NCBI GenBank assembly: GCA_018266295.1
Contig: JAFEAQ010000015.1
Location: 149,149 to 213,148, forward strand
Source: Bdellovibrionales bacterium
GTDB taxonomy: Bacteria > Bdellovibrionota > Bdellovibrionia > Bdellovibrionales > Bdellovibrionaceae
Length of the DNA stretch: 64,000 nucleotides
Reading direction: 5' to 3'
Shown here piece after piece: positions 49,728 through 59,631 of the stretch. The notes below the pieces were generated by a model. That model ran no database searches. It was not told where the DNA came from and saw nothing but the letters and a program-made list of their open reading frames with translations. The first letter of the stretch is position 1. The number at the start of each line of letters is the position of its first letter. Made by a program: the position numbers and the translations under genes.

Positions 49728-52280
49728 TTAGTTTTCCTGTAAGTTACGTTGCCATTCCGCGATCTGGTTCAAAGCATCCAGCGGAGTGATCTTCGATACA
49801 GGATATTTTTTCACTTCCTGCATGAAAGTCCAAAGCCTTTTCTGTTCAGCCTCTTCTTCTGGACTCAGCTTAGGAACTTCAACCTCTTCAAATGGAATAT
49901 CCAGCAATGAAAGCTGGCTTGAAGTTTCCACTTTTTGCGACTCGATGGATTTTAGCAAACTCTTCGCACGGCGAACAACCACCGGAGGCAATCCCGCAAG
50001 TTCCGCCACCTGAATCCCGTAGGATTTCTTCGCAGGGCCCTTCACAAGCGTATGCAAGAAACGAATCTCACCGTTGCTATCGGCCACTGTCATATGGGCG
50101 TTCTGGATTTGTGGGTAAGAGTTTTCCAATTGCGTGAGCTCATGGTAGTGAGTCGCAAAGAACGTCGTCGGTTTTACATCCGACAAGAGGTGCTCCAAAA
50201 TAGACTGCGCGAGGCACATACCATCAAACGTGCTTGTCCCACGTCCGACTTCATCAAGAATCACGAGGGACTTCGCTGTGGAGTTCTTAAGCATTGCCGC
50301 CGTTTCTGTCATCTCAACCATGAATGTTGAAAGACCTTCAGAAAGCTGGTCGCTGGCACCGATACGAGTGAAAATCGCATCAAAGACTGGAAGCACAGCC
50401 TGATCCGCCGGCACAAAGCATCCGCTTTGCGCAAGAATCACAGTCAGTGCCACTTGGCGCATGATCGTCGACTTACCGGCCATGTTCGGGCCCGTTAGAA
50501 GCAAACAAGCACCGCTGCGAACTTCGATATCATTCGGTACAAAGTTTTTCTTCACTGTCTGTTCGACCACCGGGTGACGTGAGCTTTTGAGAATCAAATC
50601 ACGCTTCGGAGAAAACTGCGGACGAACGTATTTTTCCTCTAAACTCAGCCACGCAAAAGAGCTGATCACATCAAGCTCACTGCACTCGTGAGCAAGAATC
50701 ATGAGCTCAGAACCCGCCGACAAGACTTCACGGCGGAGAGATTCGAAGTATTCAAACTCGAGATCGCCACGTTTGGTTTGAGCCGTTAGAACTTTTCTTT
50801 CAAGCTCGATCAAAGCCTCCGTGCAGTATCTTTCAGCATTCGCGAGAGTTTGCTTGCGCTGATAGTAGCTTGGCACTTTGTCTTTATGAGTATTGGTAAT
50901 TTCAATGTAGTAACCAAAGACGTTGTTATAACGGATTTTCAAACTAGAAATCCCCGTCTTTTCACGTTCGTCAGCTTCCATACGAGCCAGCAAGTTCTGA
51001 GATTGAGTTGAAAGTTCAATCAACTCATCAAGCTCTGCAGAAACGCCTTGGCGGATCAGATAACCCTGCTTCGTTGTCAGAGGAGGCTCCTCGACTAAAG
51101 TATTTTCGATTTTCACCGCAAGCGATTGCAATTTCTCAAGCGCCCCTGCTTTAACGTTTTCAAGTGGGCGAAGAACAAGAGCCACTTCGAGTGCGCTGAG
51201 ACCTGCGCGAATACTTTGCGAAAGTGCCAGCAAGTCACGGCCGTTGCACTGAGGTTGCGAGATTTTACCCAAGCGGCGCTCAATATCGCCCATTTGCGAA
51301 AGAATCTGGCGCGTGCGCTTTAGCTCCGTCAGATGATTTTTCCAGATATCAACTTTGTCGTAGCGAGCTTCAATGCTCTTTTGATCGACCAGCGGAAAAC
51401 TCAGCCACTGACGAAGCATGCGACTTCCGGCAGAAGTGTTCGTGCGATTCACTGCAAAAAACAAAGACCCAAGGCCTTCACCTTTGTAAGTAGAAAACAC
51501 TTCCAGATGACGAAGAGTTGTCGGCGTCAGCTCCAGACGCTGCTGAAAATCGCGCTCTTCAAATGTCGAGAGAGTCTTCAAAGACTCTTCACCACCAAGG
51601 GATTTTACGTAGGAAAGCAAGCGAGCTGCCGACAGTGGCGCGCCTTTTTTCAAGAGCGGATGAAGTGGATCGATGATCTCTTCATGCTGGCTCACGAGAA
51701 TCTTTTGCAATGAAACCTGTTTGCGCTGCTCTTCTTCGAAGAAAGCTTTCTCTTCGCTTGATAGGACGATTTCAGCAACCGGCAGAACTTCCAGAAACCG
51801 CTTAAACGTCGCAAAGTCCTTGGTTTTAAAGAAGAAGGATTCGCCGGTTGTCGTATCCACAAAGCTCATCGAGTCTTTATCAAAGCTCACAAGGTAGTGA
51901 GCCATTGTGCCATCGAGCGTATCAGAATCGTAAACCATTCCCGGCGTCAGGACGCGGGTCACAGCACGCTTCACAATGCCCTTCGCGGTTTTTGGATCTT
52001 CGACTTGATCGCAGATCGCAACCTTGAAGCCATGAGCAAGGAGTTTGTTGATCGGACCCGCCACAGAATGATGGGGCATTCCGCACATCGGAGTTTCGTC
52101 CTGTGATTTCTTATTTCTCTGGGTGAGCGCGATTCCGAGAATCGGTGCGGCCTTGACCGCATCGTCGTAGAACATCTCAAAAAAGTCGCCCATTCTGAAG
52201 AGCAAAACTTTGTCTTGATGGAGGGATTTAATATCCCAGTACTGTTTCATTAAAGGCGTTAGATTCTCGGTATTTGTCAT
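49728..52280 (-). CDS. mutS: DNA mismatch repair ATPase MutS
   Basis: 850 residues, full length. The mismatch-binding Phe-x-Glu is present as FFEMFYDDA (about 33-41). The ATPase has Walker A GPNMAGKST (about 600), LVILDEVGRGTSTFDG and FATHYHEL. The clamp/lever region contains NVFGYYIEITNTHKDKVP. It recognises mismatches and recruits MutL, which is not in the window. It is the upstream gene of a mutS-glnD unit. Confidence 0.97.
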   Translation of the reverse strand: MTNTENLTPLMKQYWDIKSLHQDKVLLFRMGDFFEMFYDDAVKAAPILGIALTQRNKKSQDETPMCGMPHHSVAGPINKLLAHGFKVAICDQVEDPKTAKGIVKRAVTRVLTPGMVYDSDTLDGTMAHYLVSFDKDSMSFVDTTTGESFFFKTKDFATFKRFLEVLPVAEIVLSSEEKAFFEEEQRKQVSLQKILVSQHEEIIDPLHPLLKKGAPLSAARLLSYVKSLGGEESLKTLSTFEERDFQQRLELTPTTLRHLEVFSTYKGEGLGSLFFAVNRTNTSAGSRMLRQWLSFPLVDQKSIEARYDKVDIWKNHLTELKRTRQILSQMGDIERRLGKISQPQCNGRDLLALSQSIRAGLSALEVALVLRPLENVKAGALEKLQSLAVKIENTLVEEPPLTTKQGYLIRQGVSAELDELIELSTQSQNLLARMEADEREKTGISSLKIRYNNVFGYYIEITNTHKDKVPSYYQRKQTLANAERYCTEALIELERKVLTAQTKRGDLEFEYFESLRREVLSAGSELMILAHECSELDVISSFAWLSLEEKYVRPQFSPKRDLILKSSRHPVVEQTVKKNFVPNDIEVRSGACLLLTGPNMAGKSTIMRQVALTVILAQSGCFVPADQAVLPVFDAIFTRIGASDQLSEGLSTFMVEMTETAAMLKNSTAKSLVILDEVGRGTSTFDGMCLAQSILEHLLSDVKPTTFFATHYHELTQLENSYPQIQNAHMTVADSNGEIRFLHTLVKGPAKKSYGIQVAELAGLPPVVVRRAKSLLKSIESQKVETSSQLSLLDIPFEEVEVPKLSPEEEAEQKRLWTFMQEVKKYPVSKITPLDALNQIAEWQRNLQEN

Positions 52281-52461
52281 AGCGAAACAGTGTTAACTAC
52301 AGAGCTTAAATCTATCAACAAAGATGCATCGCGAAAGGATGCAAAAGCGGGAGCGCCGCCAAGCGTCTAGTTTAGGGCCTGGGAGAGGGTTTTGTCATGC
52401 GAGTCGCTCTTAGATATTTTAAGATCATTCTAATGCCACAGGACCAATTGGGAGTCTCCCG

Positions 52462-53442
52462 GTGTTGAAAATTATCGCAAAACACGCCCTTCAAATCACC
52501 GTCATTGTAGCTATTTGCCAGTCCGCCGTTGCCTCGGAAACAGACAATTTTACCAAGCGCGATCTTAAAACCGATGCCCAAGAGTGGCTGAACGCCCAGA
52601 TGAACGCAGCCATTCAAAAAGCGGTTCAGCAGGCGGATCCGAATGTGCCCTACTCTGTTCATCAGAACCTTTTTAAATCTCTCGGCGGACTTTTTTGGGC
52701 AAAGATCGAAAAATGGGCCGATGATCCAAAATCCCCGGCTGAGCATGTGAAGTTTGAAGACTCTATCTTTCGCGACGTCGGCGAAGTGCGCGGTGCGAGT
52801 GCGGCTCGCAAACTATTTAAATTTAAGGACTACTACTCACCGGGAATTTATCGCATGGGCACGACAGTCTTTGGTGCCGACAAACTGGGTCACTTCTTGC
52901 AACTGGGTTACAGCATGTATCTGGCGAACGGGAAAAAGCAAAACTCTCAGTTTAAAGATATCAGGCCGTTTCATATTCGCATGGCTGATGTGATCTCGGG
53001 CGATAAAAAATATCGCGATCAAGCGACCACTCGAGGCATTGAACTTGCCTATGATTACAGTCTTTTTGAGGAAAATGGCTCTTGGGGCATGAAAGGCCCG
53101 ATGGCGCGCTCTTGGGCTGATATGGCTGCGAACGTTGAAGGGTTTAAGTTTTGGTCTGAGCTCACGGGTGGGCCGAATCCTTACGTTAAAAAAGATGCGA
53201 CCGGCCGCTGGGTTCAGGCTCGTACATTCGACTGGGCCACTTACGTCAGTCCTGCGTGGGATGAGGCCGTGAATCGAACCGACTACGATCCTCGCTTCAG
53301 CGCGCAGGTTGAAAAGCGGATTCAAGAGGCGATAAAGAAAGGCGGCTACACGCTCCCCAGCGAGCAAGTCGTTTTCGACAGGTACGGCAGCAATGCTGCA
53401 AAAATCTTTAACAATCAATGCTCAAAAGCATTCGGATTTTAA
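52462..53442 (+). CDS. Exported protein of unknown function
   Basis: 326 residues from a GTG (then TTG) seven bases after GGGAG. Signal peptide AKHALQITVIVAICQSAVA. A central block YSPGIYRMGTTVFGADKLGHFLQLGYSMYLANGKK (about 114-148) contains DKLGHF...GY, also seen in YfiM/DUF2279-type lipoproteins, but the rest shows no similarity I recognise. Other conserved-looking parts are DYSLFEENGSWGMKGPMARSWADMAANVEGFKFW and a C-terminal Cys. No membrane helix beyond the signal. Probably periplasmic. Confidence 0.68.
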   Translation: MLKIIAKHALQITVIVAICQSAVASETDNFTKRDLKTDAQEWLNAQMNAAIQKAVQQADPNVPYSVHQNLFKSLGGLFWAKIEKWADDPKSPAEHVKFEDSIFRDVGEVRGASAARKLFKFKDYYSPGIYRMGTTVFGADKLGHFLQLGYSMYLANGKKQNSQFKDIRPFHIRMADVISGDKKYRDQATTRGIELAYDYSLFEENGSWGMKGPMARSWADMAANVEGFKFWSELTGGPNPYVKKDATGRWVQARTFDWATYVSPAWDEAVNRTDYDPRFSAQVEKRIQEAIKKGGYTLPSEQVVFDRYGSNAAKIFNNQCSKAFGF

Positions 53443-53461
53443 ACCCCGAATGCCAGTTTTT
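53428..53461. terminator. Bidirectional terminator between the exported protein gene and mpl
   Basis: GCATTCGG (53428-53435) and CCGAATGC (53446-53453) pair over eight bases; the stop codon of the plus-strand gene lies in the loop. T5 follows on plus and T4 on minus, so it serves both convergent genes. Confidence 0.75.
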
Positions 53462-53462
53462 A

Positions 53463-54875
53463 CTATCCCTCAAGCGCCTTCATCAGCTTGCCGTAGATGC
53501 CATCAAAGCCACCGTTACTCATGATGAGGATCACGTCCCCCCGCTTAGAACGGGCCTTGAGCGCCGCAACGATTTGGTCGGCCGTATCAAAATCAGCGGA
53601 TGTCACACCGGATTTATTCAAATCATCCACGAGTTCATGACTCGAAAAACGATCCGTTTCGCTAATCTTTGACTGATCAAAAGCCTTGGCCAGTAAAACT
53701 TCATGCGAACCTTTAAATGCTTGCACATAGTCTTGCTGAAAAACTTTACGACGAGACGTCGCTGAGCGGGGTTCAAACACCGAGAACACTTTGCGGCCTG
53801 GATATTTCTTCTGAATTCCCTTTACTGTCTCACGCACCGCTGTCGGATGATGGGCGAAGTCTTCAATCACAAGAATACCGTTCGGCTCACCAAGGATCTC
53901 TTGGCGTCGTTTTACGCCTTCGAAAGACTCTAAAGCAATCTGAATTCTGTTTTCAGAAAAGCCCAGGATCTTCGACATCGCCACCACCGCCGTGGCATTA
54001 AGGATGTTATAATCACCGGTGATTTGCATATTGTAAGGGCCAAGAATTTCACCTTTGTGGTGAACTTCAAAGCCAATACCATTTGCATCTTGAAACAAGA
54101 CTTTGGCTTTAAAATCCGCATCGGCTTTAAAACCATAAGTGAAAGAATTCTTCGCTTTGCAAAGCTTACGAAGCTCCATCACATTCGCGTCTTCAGCGCA
54201 AGCGAGCAAGGTCCCATTTTCAGGAATCAGCTTCATGAGCATCGCAAATGCATCTTTGACCGCTTGGAGATCTTTATAGATATCCGCGTGATCGAACTCA
54301 ACAGATGTTAAGATAACATGCTTCGGACGGTAGTGAATAAACTTCGGGACCTTGTCAAAATATGCCGTATCGTACTCGTCGCCTTCAATGACGAAGTAAT
54401 TACCGGCAGGATTTTTAAAAGACTGAGAGAAATTCTTTGGAATGCCACCAATAAGGAAACCCGGTTTCACTCCGGCATTTTCCGCTACCCACGACATCAT
54501 GGAAGTTGTCGTCGTTTTACCGTGAGTGCCCGAGATCACAACGCTCTCGCGGTTTTCAATGATGAACTCACCCATCGCTTTTGCTAAAGATGTGTACGGA
54601 ATTCCGAGCTTCACAAGTTCTTGCGCTTCTTCATTGTTTGCAGAAATCACATTTCCGACGATCACGAAGTCCGGCTTCGGATGAAGGTTCTCGGCCTTAT
54701 AGCCCTTCATGATTTTTATTCCAAGCGATTCAATCTGCGTCGACATGGGAGGATACGGATTCGTATCACTGCCTGTGACTTTAAATCCGCGATCAACTAA
54801 AAGACCCGCAAGACTCGCCATCGCGGTCCCGCAAATTCCCATCATATGAACATGACTCTTAGGTTTCAAATCCAT
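53463..54875 (-). CDS. mpl: Mpl, UDP-MurNAc:tripeptide ligase (muropeptide recycling)
   Basis: 470 residues, Mur ligase family. N-terminal HMMGICGTAMASLAGLLVDRG, ATP loop G116-T-H-G-K-T-T-T-T, then IEGDEYDTAYFDKVPKFIHY and SVEFDHADIY. The G-D-E-Y-D-T-A-F/Y-x-D-K and P-K-F-x-HY blocks separate Mpl from MurC. Mpl attaches recovered L-Ala-gamma-D-Glu-meso-Dap tripeptide to UDP-MurNAc. It heads toward a beta-lactamase-family hydrolase and an LD-carboxypeptidase on the same strand upstream, together a peptidoglycan-recycling unit. Confidence 0.94.
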   Translation of the reverse strand: MDLKPKSHVHMMGICGTAMASLAGLLVDRGFKVTGSDTNPYPPMSTQIESLGIKIMKGYKAENLHPKPDFVIVGNVISANNEEAQELVKLGIPYTSLAKAMGEFIIENRESVVISGTHGKTTTTSMMSWVAENAGVKPGFLIGGIPKNFSQSFKNPAGNYFVIEGDEYDTAYFDKVPKFIHYRPKHVILTSVEFDHADIYKDLQAVKDAFAMLMKLIPENGTLLACAEDANVMELRKLCKAKNSFTYGFKADADFKAKVLFQDANGIGFEVHHKGEILGPYNMQITGDYNILNATAVVAMSKILGFSENRIQIALESFEGVKRRQEILGEPNGILVIEDFAHHPTAVRETVKGIQKKYPGRKVFSVFEPRSATSRRKVFQQDYVQAFKGSHEVLLAKAFDQSKISETDRFSSHELVDDLNKSGVTSADFDTADQIVAALKARSKRGDVILIMSNGGFDGIYGKLMKALEG

Positions 54876-54887
54876 TTGTACCTTCCC

Positions 54888-55949
54888 CTACACAGCACTT
54901 TTTCTAAAACCCTCGACGATCCAGTTGTGGATCTCAGGGCGCAATTTTGCGAATGATTTGTTCTCTCTTCCATAGAGAACACGGTTTGATAAGACAACGA
55001 CGCCGAAATCTGCCTTCGGATCATACCACATTGAAGTTCCCGTGAACCCCGTGTGACCAATCGACAAAAGCGAGAAATGGCTGCCACAACTGGCAGCTCC
55101 TGGAGTTGGCATCATATAGCCCAGAGCCCAGTCCCCCATCCCCTGCGGGCGAGCACGCGATGCAAAGAGCTTCGCCGTTTTCTGCTTCACAGAATAGCGA
55201 GCAATACCCAAAAGCTGCGAGCGAATGTTTAAAAGCGCCCACGAAACGTCATCAACACTGCCAAAGAGCCCCGCATGTGTCGATACACCCCCCAGAGCCC
55301 AGCAGTTCTCATCGTGAACTTCGCCAACAATCAGCTTACGGCGCCATGGGCACTCTTCCGTCGGCGCATAGAGGCTTGTACGATGTTTGGGCTGATTGTC
55401 CGGATGAAATTCTAAAGTCGTTCCCGCATAGAATTTATCTTTAATCCCCTGCCATACCGGATAGAGACCGTCTTTGTAGAACTCCTCAATCAAGAAGCCT
55501 AATACGAGAAAGCCTACGTCTGAATATACGCTATTAGGCGCATCAGAGACTTCTGTTTTTGCAATGATCTCGCGCAATTTCTCGCGGCGTTTATCGAGCG
55601 AAAGATTCAAGTCGAGTTCTTTATAAAAAGGCATCCACCATGCAAGACCTGAAGAATGGGTCAGCAAATCTTGAACTCGCACACTTGTATGTGGGAACCA
55701 AGAAAGGAATTCGTGCACGTGGCTATCCAAATTCCACTTCCCTTGCTCAAATGCCACCATCATGGCTTGAACCGTGAAAATCACTTTTGTGAGGCTTGCA
55801 AGATCATAGTAGGCGTATGTGTCACCGACACTGACGTCACAAACCATACGGCCGCCTTGATAGGCGCGCACAACAACACCCGGAGTGGTATCGACAATGC
55901 GAGATTTGAGTTGCTCCATCAGTTTCTTTTCAAGAACCGAGTATTTCAT
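54888..55949 (-). CDS. Serine hydrolase of the beta-lactamase/penicillin-binding family
   Basis: 353 residues, no signal peptide, so cytoplasmic. S52-L-T-K55 in YYDLASLTK and Y142-S-D are the class C-type catalytic motifs; LLTHSSGLAWW and HTGFTGTSMWYDP (for KTG) follow. Family members include D-amino-acid peptidases, esterases and AmpC. Because it lies between mpl and an LD-carboxypeptidase, a role in trimming muropeptides is likely (inference). It is one base upstream-adjacent to the LD-carboxypeptidase gene. Confidence 0.88.
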   Translation of the reverse strand: MKYSVLEKKLMEQLKSRIVDTTPGVVVRAYQGGRMVCDVSVGDTYAYYDLASLTKVIFTVQAMMVAFEQGKWNLDSHVHEFLSWFPHTSVRVQDLLTHSSGLAWWMPFYKELDLNLSLDKRREKLREIIAKTEVSDAPNSVYSDVGFLVLGFLIEEFYKDGLYPVWQGIKDKFYAGTTLEFHPDNQPKHRTSLYAPTEECPWRRKLIVGEVHDENCWALGGVSTHAGLFGSVDDVSWALLNIRSQLLGIARYSVKQKTAKLFASRARPQGMGDWALGYMMPTPGAASCGSHFSLLSIGHTGFTGTSMWYDPKADFGVVVLSNRVLYGRENKSFAKLRPEIHNWIVEGFRKSAV

Positions 55950-56870
55950 TTAGGGTGCTCCTTCTGCATCGATCCATAGAGAGCCCTTCTTGCCACCGCT
56001 TAAAACCGCTTTCGTATACAGAGGCAAGGGTCTTTGGATCACCCCATGTCCAGCTTCCATTCCGCTGAAAACAGGAATATCTAATCGTTCTGCCCAGGAT
56101 TTAAAAACCTGAGGCCATAAAGGTTTACCATTCGGCTCGTCGCCACCGAGGAACTCCCCGATAATGAGGCCTTTACATTTTTTAAACAGGCCGACTTGGC
56201 TAAATTGCTCCAGCACGCGGTCCACGCGATAACCACGTTCACCGAGATCTTCAATGAAGAGAATTTTTCCATCAAGATTTAGCTGATAAGGAGTTCCCAA
56301 GGTGCTTTGCAAAGTAATCAGGTTTCCACCGACTACAGAAGATTTCACCGGTTTCATTTTCATCGCAATTTCATTCATGGCTTTTAATTTTTTAAATTCC
56401 ACCGAGGTGGTTTTTCCAAAAATCATGTCCATGGTTTCTTTCTCGATCTTTGGCGGCACCTTACCGCTCCCCATACGATCAAGCACCGAGGCATGCAATG
56501 TCGGCCAGTTCCATTTTTGCTCAAAGTAAACATGCAACGACGTAATATCACTAATACCCACTAAAAGCTTTTGCTGCTTGGGTTTTACTTTATCCAAATA
56601 TGGCAATAAACGGTTTGAACCGTAACCGCCGCGCAAACACCAAATCACTTTTGAATCTTTAGCTTCAATCGCATCCTTTAAAAAGCCAAACCGCTTTTCA
56701 TCGGAGTTTGAATGCAAGAAGTGTTTTTGAATCAAGCTCTTTGGAATCCTAGGAACCAATCCCCACTTCAGCAAAAACTGGCGCGACTTTTCGATGTCCT
56801 CAGGCTTTGATGCAAACCCTGGAGATACAACATCAACAATGTCGCCTTTTTGCAAATACCGCCACGCCAT
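55950..56870 (-). CDS. ldcA: LD-carboxypeptidase (LdcA, peptidase S66)
   Basis: 306 residues. It removes the terminal D-Ala from tetrapeptides in the cytoplasm. VDVVSPGFASKPEDIEKS, WCLRGGYGSNRLLPYLD (79-93) and G-I-S107-D-I-T with the nucleophilic Ser are family marks; the general acid/base E and H lie in IGEFLGGDEPN and GMEAGHG. Without this step Mpl cannot reuse the peptide, which supports the joint unit. Its start overlaps the purB stop by one base (TAATG). Confidence 0.94.
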   Translation of the reverse strand: MAWRYLQKGDIVDVVSPGFASKPEDIEKSRQFLLKWGLVPRIPKSLIQKHFLHSNSDEKRFGFLKDAIEAKDSKVIWCLRGGYGSNRLLPYLDKVKPKQQKLLVGISDITSLHVYFEQKWNWPTLHASVLDRMGSGKVPPKIEKETMDMIFGKTTSVEFKKLKAMNEIAMKMKPVKSSVVGGNLITLQSTLGTPYQLNLDGKILFIEDLGERGYRVDRVLEQFSQVGLFKKCKGLIIGEFLGGDEPNGKPLWPQVFKSWAERLDIPVFSGMEAGHGVIQRPLPLYTKAVLSGGKKGSLWIDAEGAP

Positions 56871-58168
56871 TAAAGACCTCTCTTTTTGGCGCCGGCCATA
56901 GCCGCTTTAATCGTTTTCTTGTGTTTCTTACCGCTGAAGATCTCGTCCAACTCTTTCGCCTTCAAAAGTTTTGAAAGCTCTGGATCTTTTAAAATCTTCC
57001 CGCGAAGGTGCTCCCCTTTTTCAAGACTGTGACTGAGACGCTGAACATGCGCATACGCCGTTTCACGGCTAAGACCTTTTTCAACAAGCGCCAAGAGCAC
57101 GTGCGAACTAAAGAGCTGACCTTGAGAACTATCAATATTATCCAGCATGCGTTTCTTGTTCACTTCAAGACCTTCAAGCAGACTTGCCATGCGGTTCACC
57201 GCATAATCCGTCACAATAAACGCGTCCGGAAAGATCACGCGCTCTGCCGAAGAGTGGCTGATATCGCGTTCATGCCAAAGCGGAATATTTTCCATTGCCG
57301 TGAAAGCATAACCTTTCACAAGACGCGCAAGGCCCGTGATGTTTTCAGCACTGATTGGATTTTTTTTATGCGGCATCGCTGAAGAGCCTTTTTGCCCTTT
57401 GCTGAAGCCCTCAGTGACTTCTGAAACTTCGCTGCGCTGAAGATGTCTGAGTTCAATCGCCAGACGCTCAAGACCCGACATCATCATCGCAAGACCCATG
57501 ATCATCTCGGCATGACGGTCGCGCGGAATGACTTGGGTCGCAATGGTCTCCGGTTGCAAATGAAGTTTTTTTGCAACCTTCGTTTCAACGTCAACACCCA
57601 TACTCGAGTAAGTACCTACAGCACCGCTCAGTTTACAGATCATCATCTGATCAAGAGCGCGATGAACGCGTTCTTGATGGCGTTTAAACTCAGCAAGAAA
57701 GCCCATCATTTTAAAACCGAAGGTCGTTGGCTCAGCAAACATTCCGTGCGTGCGGCCCGCACACAAAGTATCCTCGTGCTTTTTAGCAATCGAAGTGAGG
57801 GCTTTTTCCAAAGCGGTCATTGATTTTTTAAGAACTTCGCCCGCCTCGCGGACTTGAAGACTGAAAGCGGTATCAAGAACGTCTGAACTTGTCAGACCAA
57901 AGTGAATATATTTTCCATGAGGTCCCACGTTTTCAGCGACACTTGAAACAAACGCAATCACATCATGCTTCGTTTGCTTTTCAATTTCAGAAATGCGCTT
58001 TACACTAAAGCGACCTTTCTCGGCGATGGCCTTAGCCGCCGCACGCGGGATGATCCCCATCTGGGCCTGAACTTGCGCAAGAGCAATCTCAACTTCCAGC
58101 ATTTTTCCGAAGCGATGGTCCAAATCCCAGATATTCCCCATTTCAGGACGTGTGTAGCGCTCAATCAC
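56870..58168 (-). CDS. purB: Adenylosuccinate lyase
   Basis: 432 residues. It splits adenylosuccinate and SAICAR in purine synthesis. MIERYTRPEMGNIWD, HFGLTSSDVLDTAFSLQ, AGRTHGMFAEPTTFG and the signature GSSAMPHKKNPISAENITGL are all present; the Ser of GSSAM is the catalytic acid. The length is typical of the bacterial 430-residue type. It leads the mpl-hydrolase-ldcA genes downstream in the same operon and overlaps the hypothetical gene upstream by 8 bases. Confidence 0.96.
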   Translation of the reverse strand: MIERYTRPEMGNIWDLDHRFGKMLEVEIALAQVQAQMGIIPRAAAKAIAEKGRFSVKRISEIEKQTKHDVIAFVSSVAENVGPHGKYIHFGLTSSDVLDTAFSLQVREAGEVLKKSMTALEKALTSIAKKHEDTLCAGRTHGMFAEPTTFGFKMMGFLAEFKRHQERVHRALDQMMICKLSGAVGTYSSMGVDVETKVAKKLHLQPETIATQVIPRDRHAEMIMGLAMMMSGLERLAIELRHLQRSEVSEVTEGFSKGQKGSSAMPHKKNPISAENITGLARLVKGYAFTAMENIPLWHERDISHSSAERVIFPDAFIVTDYAVNRMASLLEGLEVNKKRMLDNIDSSQGQLFSSHVLLALVEKGLSRETAYAHVQRLSHSLEKGEHLRGKILKDPELSKLLKAKELDEIFSGKKHKKTIKAAMAGAKKRGL

Positions 58169-59453
58169 GGCGTTCTTTTTCCTTCCTCTGTTGCAATAGC
58201 TTCCACCACTTCATTAGTGAATCACGAATCAAAGTTTGATTTTCAAATTGATCATCCCAGGAGAAGTTTTTCCAGATCTCAGCCCCGTCCAAGAAGACGT
58301 TATTAAAACTCATTTTACGGCGACGGGCCTCAAGCCCTTCGGCATAAACTGGGAATGACGACGGACCAATTTGTGAGTACGTATAATAAAATTCCTGCGG
58401 ATAGGACTGAATCTCCGGAAGAGACAACGGCAAACGCTCGCGCAAAATATCCATCAGTTTTTCACCGCGAATACGAAGATATTCTTTATTAAAGCGCTGA
58501 ACATTCGGAATGCGAATCCACATGTCGAACTGATCTTCGATCGCTGTTCTCTGGACAACGAGCAGGTTTTGATGAGTCCAGGGACTCGTGATTTGATCTA
58601 TAAGCAAGACATGAATTGGAAGCGCATCACGCTCGGGACACGCCGACATCTTCATGCGATAGCGAACCCAGCACCACTCAGGCTCGAGCGCTCCTTCAGG
58701 AAATAAGCGTTTTGCAATCTTTGGCGCGACGAAATAACTTTCTTCACTACTCAACATCCAAACGACCTGCTCAACATGCATCAAGCCCGACCGCTGTTCG
58801 CCGTGGATTTCAACTCCAGAAATAGCTTTCTTCGTTTTGAAAGACAAATCCAAGATCTCTGTCTGCTGATGAACTTCGACGTTTTTCTGTTTCAGCCAGT
58901 CGATGGATTTCTGCTGCCCTGCACGGGTTGCTTTACGAACTGAAAATGAGTTCATAAGTTTCAGCGCTTTACCGGTAAGACTTGCGCGCGCACTGGGCAC
59001 ATAAGTGGTAGAACCCCACTGATGCGCCAGATGCATGATCCAAGATTGAGTGAAATTTTCTGAAGCCCATTTCTGAATACCGGCCAAATTTTTATAACCG
59101 AGTTTACCACTCATAAGCGAGTCGCAAACTTCTTTGTTTTGATTGTTTTTATCTAGACGGTATTGAGTGAGAGAACTTTTAAGCTCGAGTGGCCCATCGT
59201 TTAGCCACAGAGTAAAACCTTGGTCGACCGACTCAAAGGGATCCTCTGAAAAAACCCGTTCCCCTTGAGTGTCAGTCATATTGTCAGGACTAAAAAATCC
59301 AAAGGGACCCTCGACATCTTCAGGAGGCCAAACGCCAAGTTTCGACGTGACATCAATCAACACCACGGGAATGTTCTCGCGCTGAAGTTCTGCGGCCAAC
59401 CAATAACCCCGGCCGTATGCTGAAACAATCAAAACAGATGTGTTTAGGTCCAT
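58161..59453 (-). CDS. Conserved hypothetical with Rossmann-like N-terminus
   Basis: 430 residues. The start VLIVSAYGRGYWLAAELQRENIPVVLIDV is a beta-G-x-G-alpha-beta-D nucleotide-binding unit as in FAD- or NAD-dependent oxidoreductases, so a flavoprotein amine-oxidase-like fold is plausible. A later DGAEIWKNFSWDDQF near the end could be the second dinucleotide segment. No catalytic motif is clear. No signal peptide. Its end overlaps purB by 8 bases, so it is the probable first gene of that operon. Confidence 0.65.
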   Translation of the reverse strand: MDLNTSVLIVSAYGRGYWLAAELQRENIPVVLIDVTSKLGVWPPEDVEGPFGFFSPDNMTDTQGERVFSEDPFESVDQGFTLWLNDGPLELKSSLTQYRLDKNNQNKEVCDSLMSGKLGYKNLAGIQKWASENFTQSWIMHLAHQWGSTTYVPSARASLTGKALKLMNSFSVRKATRAGQQKSIDWLKQKNVEVHQQTEILDLSFKTKKAISGVEIHGEQRSGLMHVEQVVWMLSSEESYFVAPKIAKRLFPEGALEPEWCWVRYRMKMSACPERDALPIHVLLIDQITSPWTHQNLLVVQRTAIEDQFDMWIRIPNVQRFNKEYLRIRGEKLMDILRERLPLSLPEIQSYPQEFYYTYSQIGPSSFPVYAEGLEARRRKMSFNNVFLDGAEIWKNFSWDDQFENQTLIRDSLMKWWKLLQQRKEKERRD

Positions 59454-59631
59454 GAATTCATTAGAAAATCCCTCATGTGCAAAGTCAAAGATTCTGTAAC
59501 ATTTCCTCCGAGCGCAAAGCGATTTTTAACTTGGGCGCAAAACCCCGACAAATGAGTAATTTTGCGGCATTTTCAGAGATTGCAATTGAGTCCCTTGAAA
59601 AAACTCGCGAGAATGATCTTGAAGGACTTTT

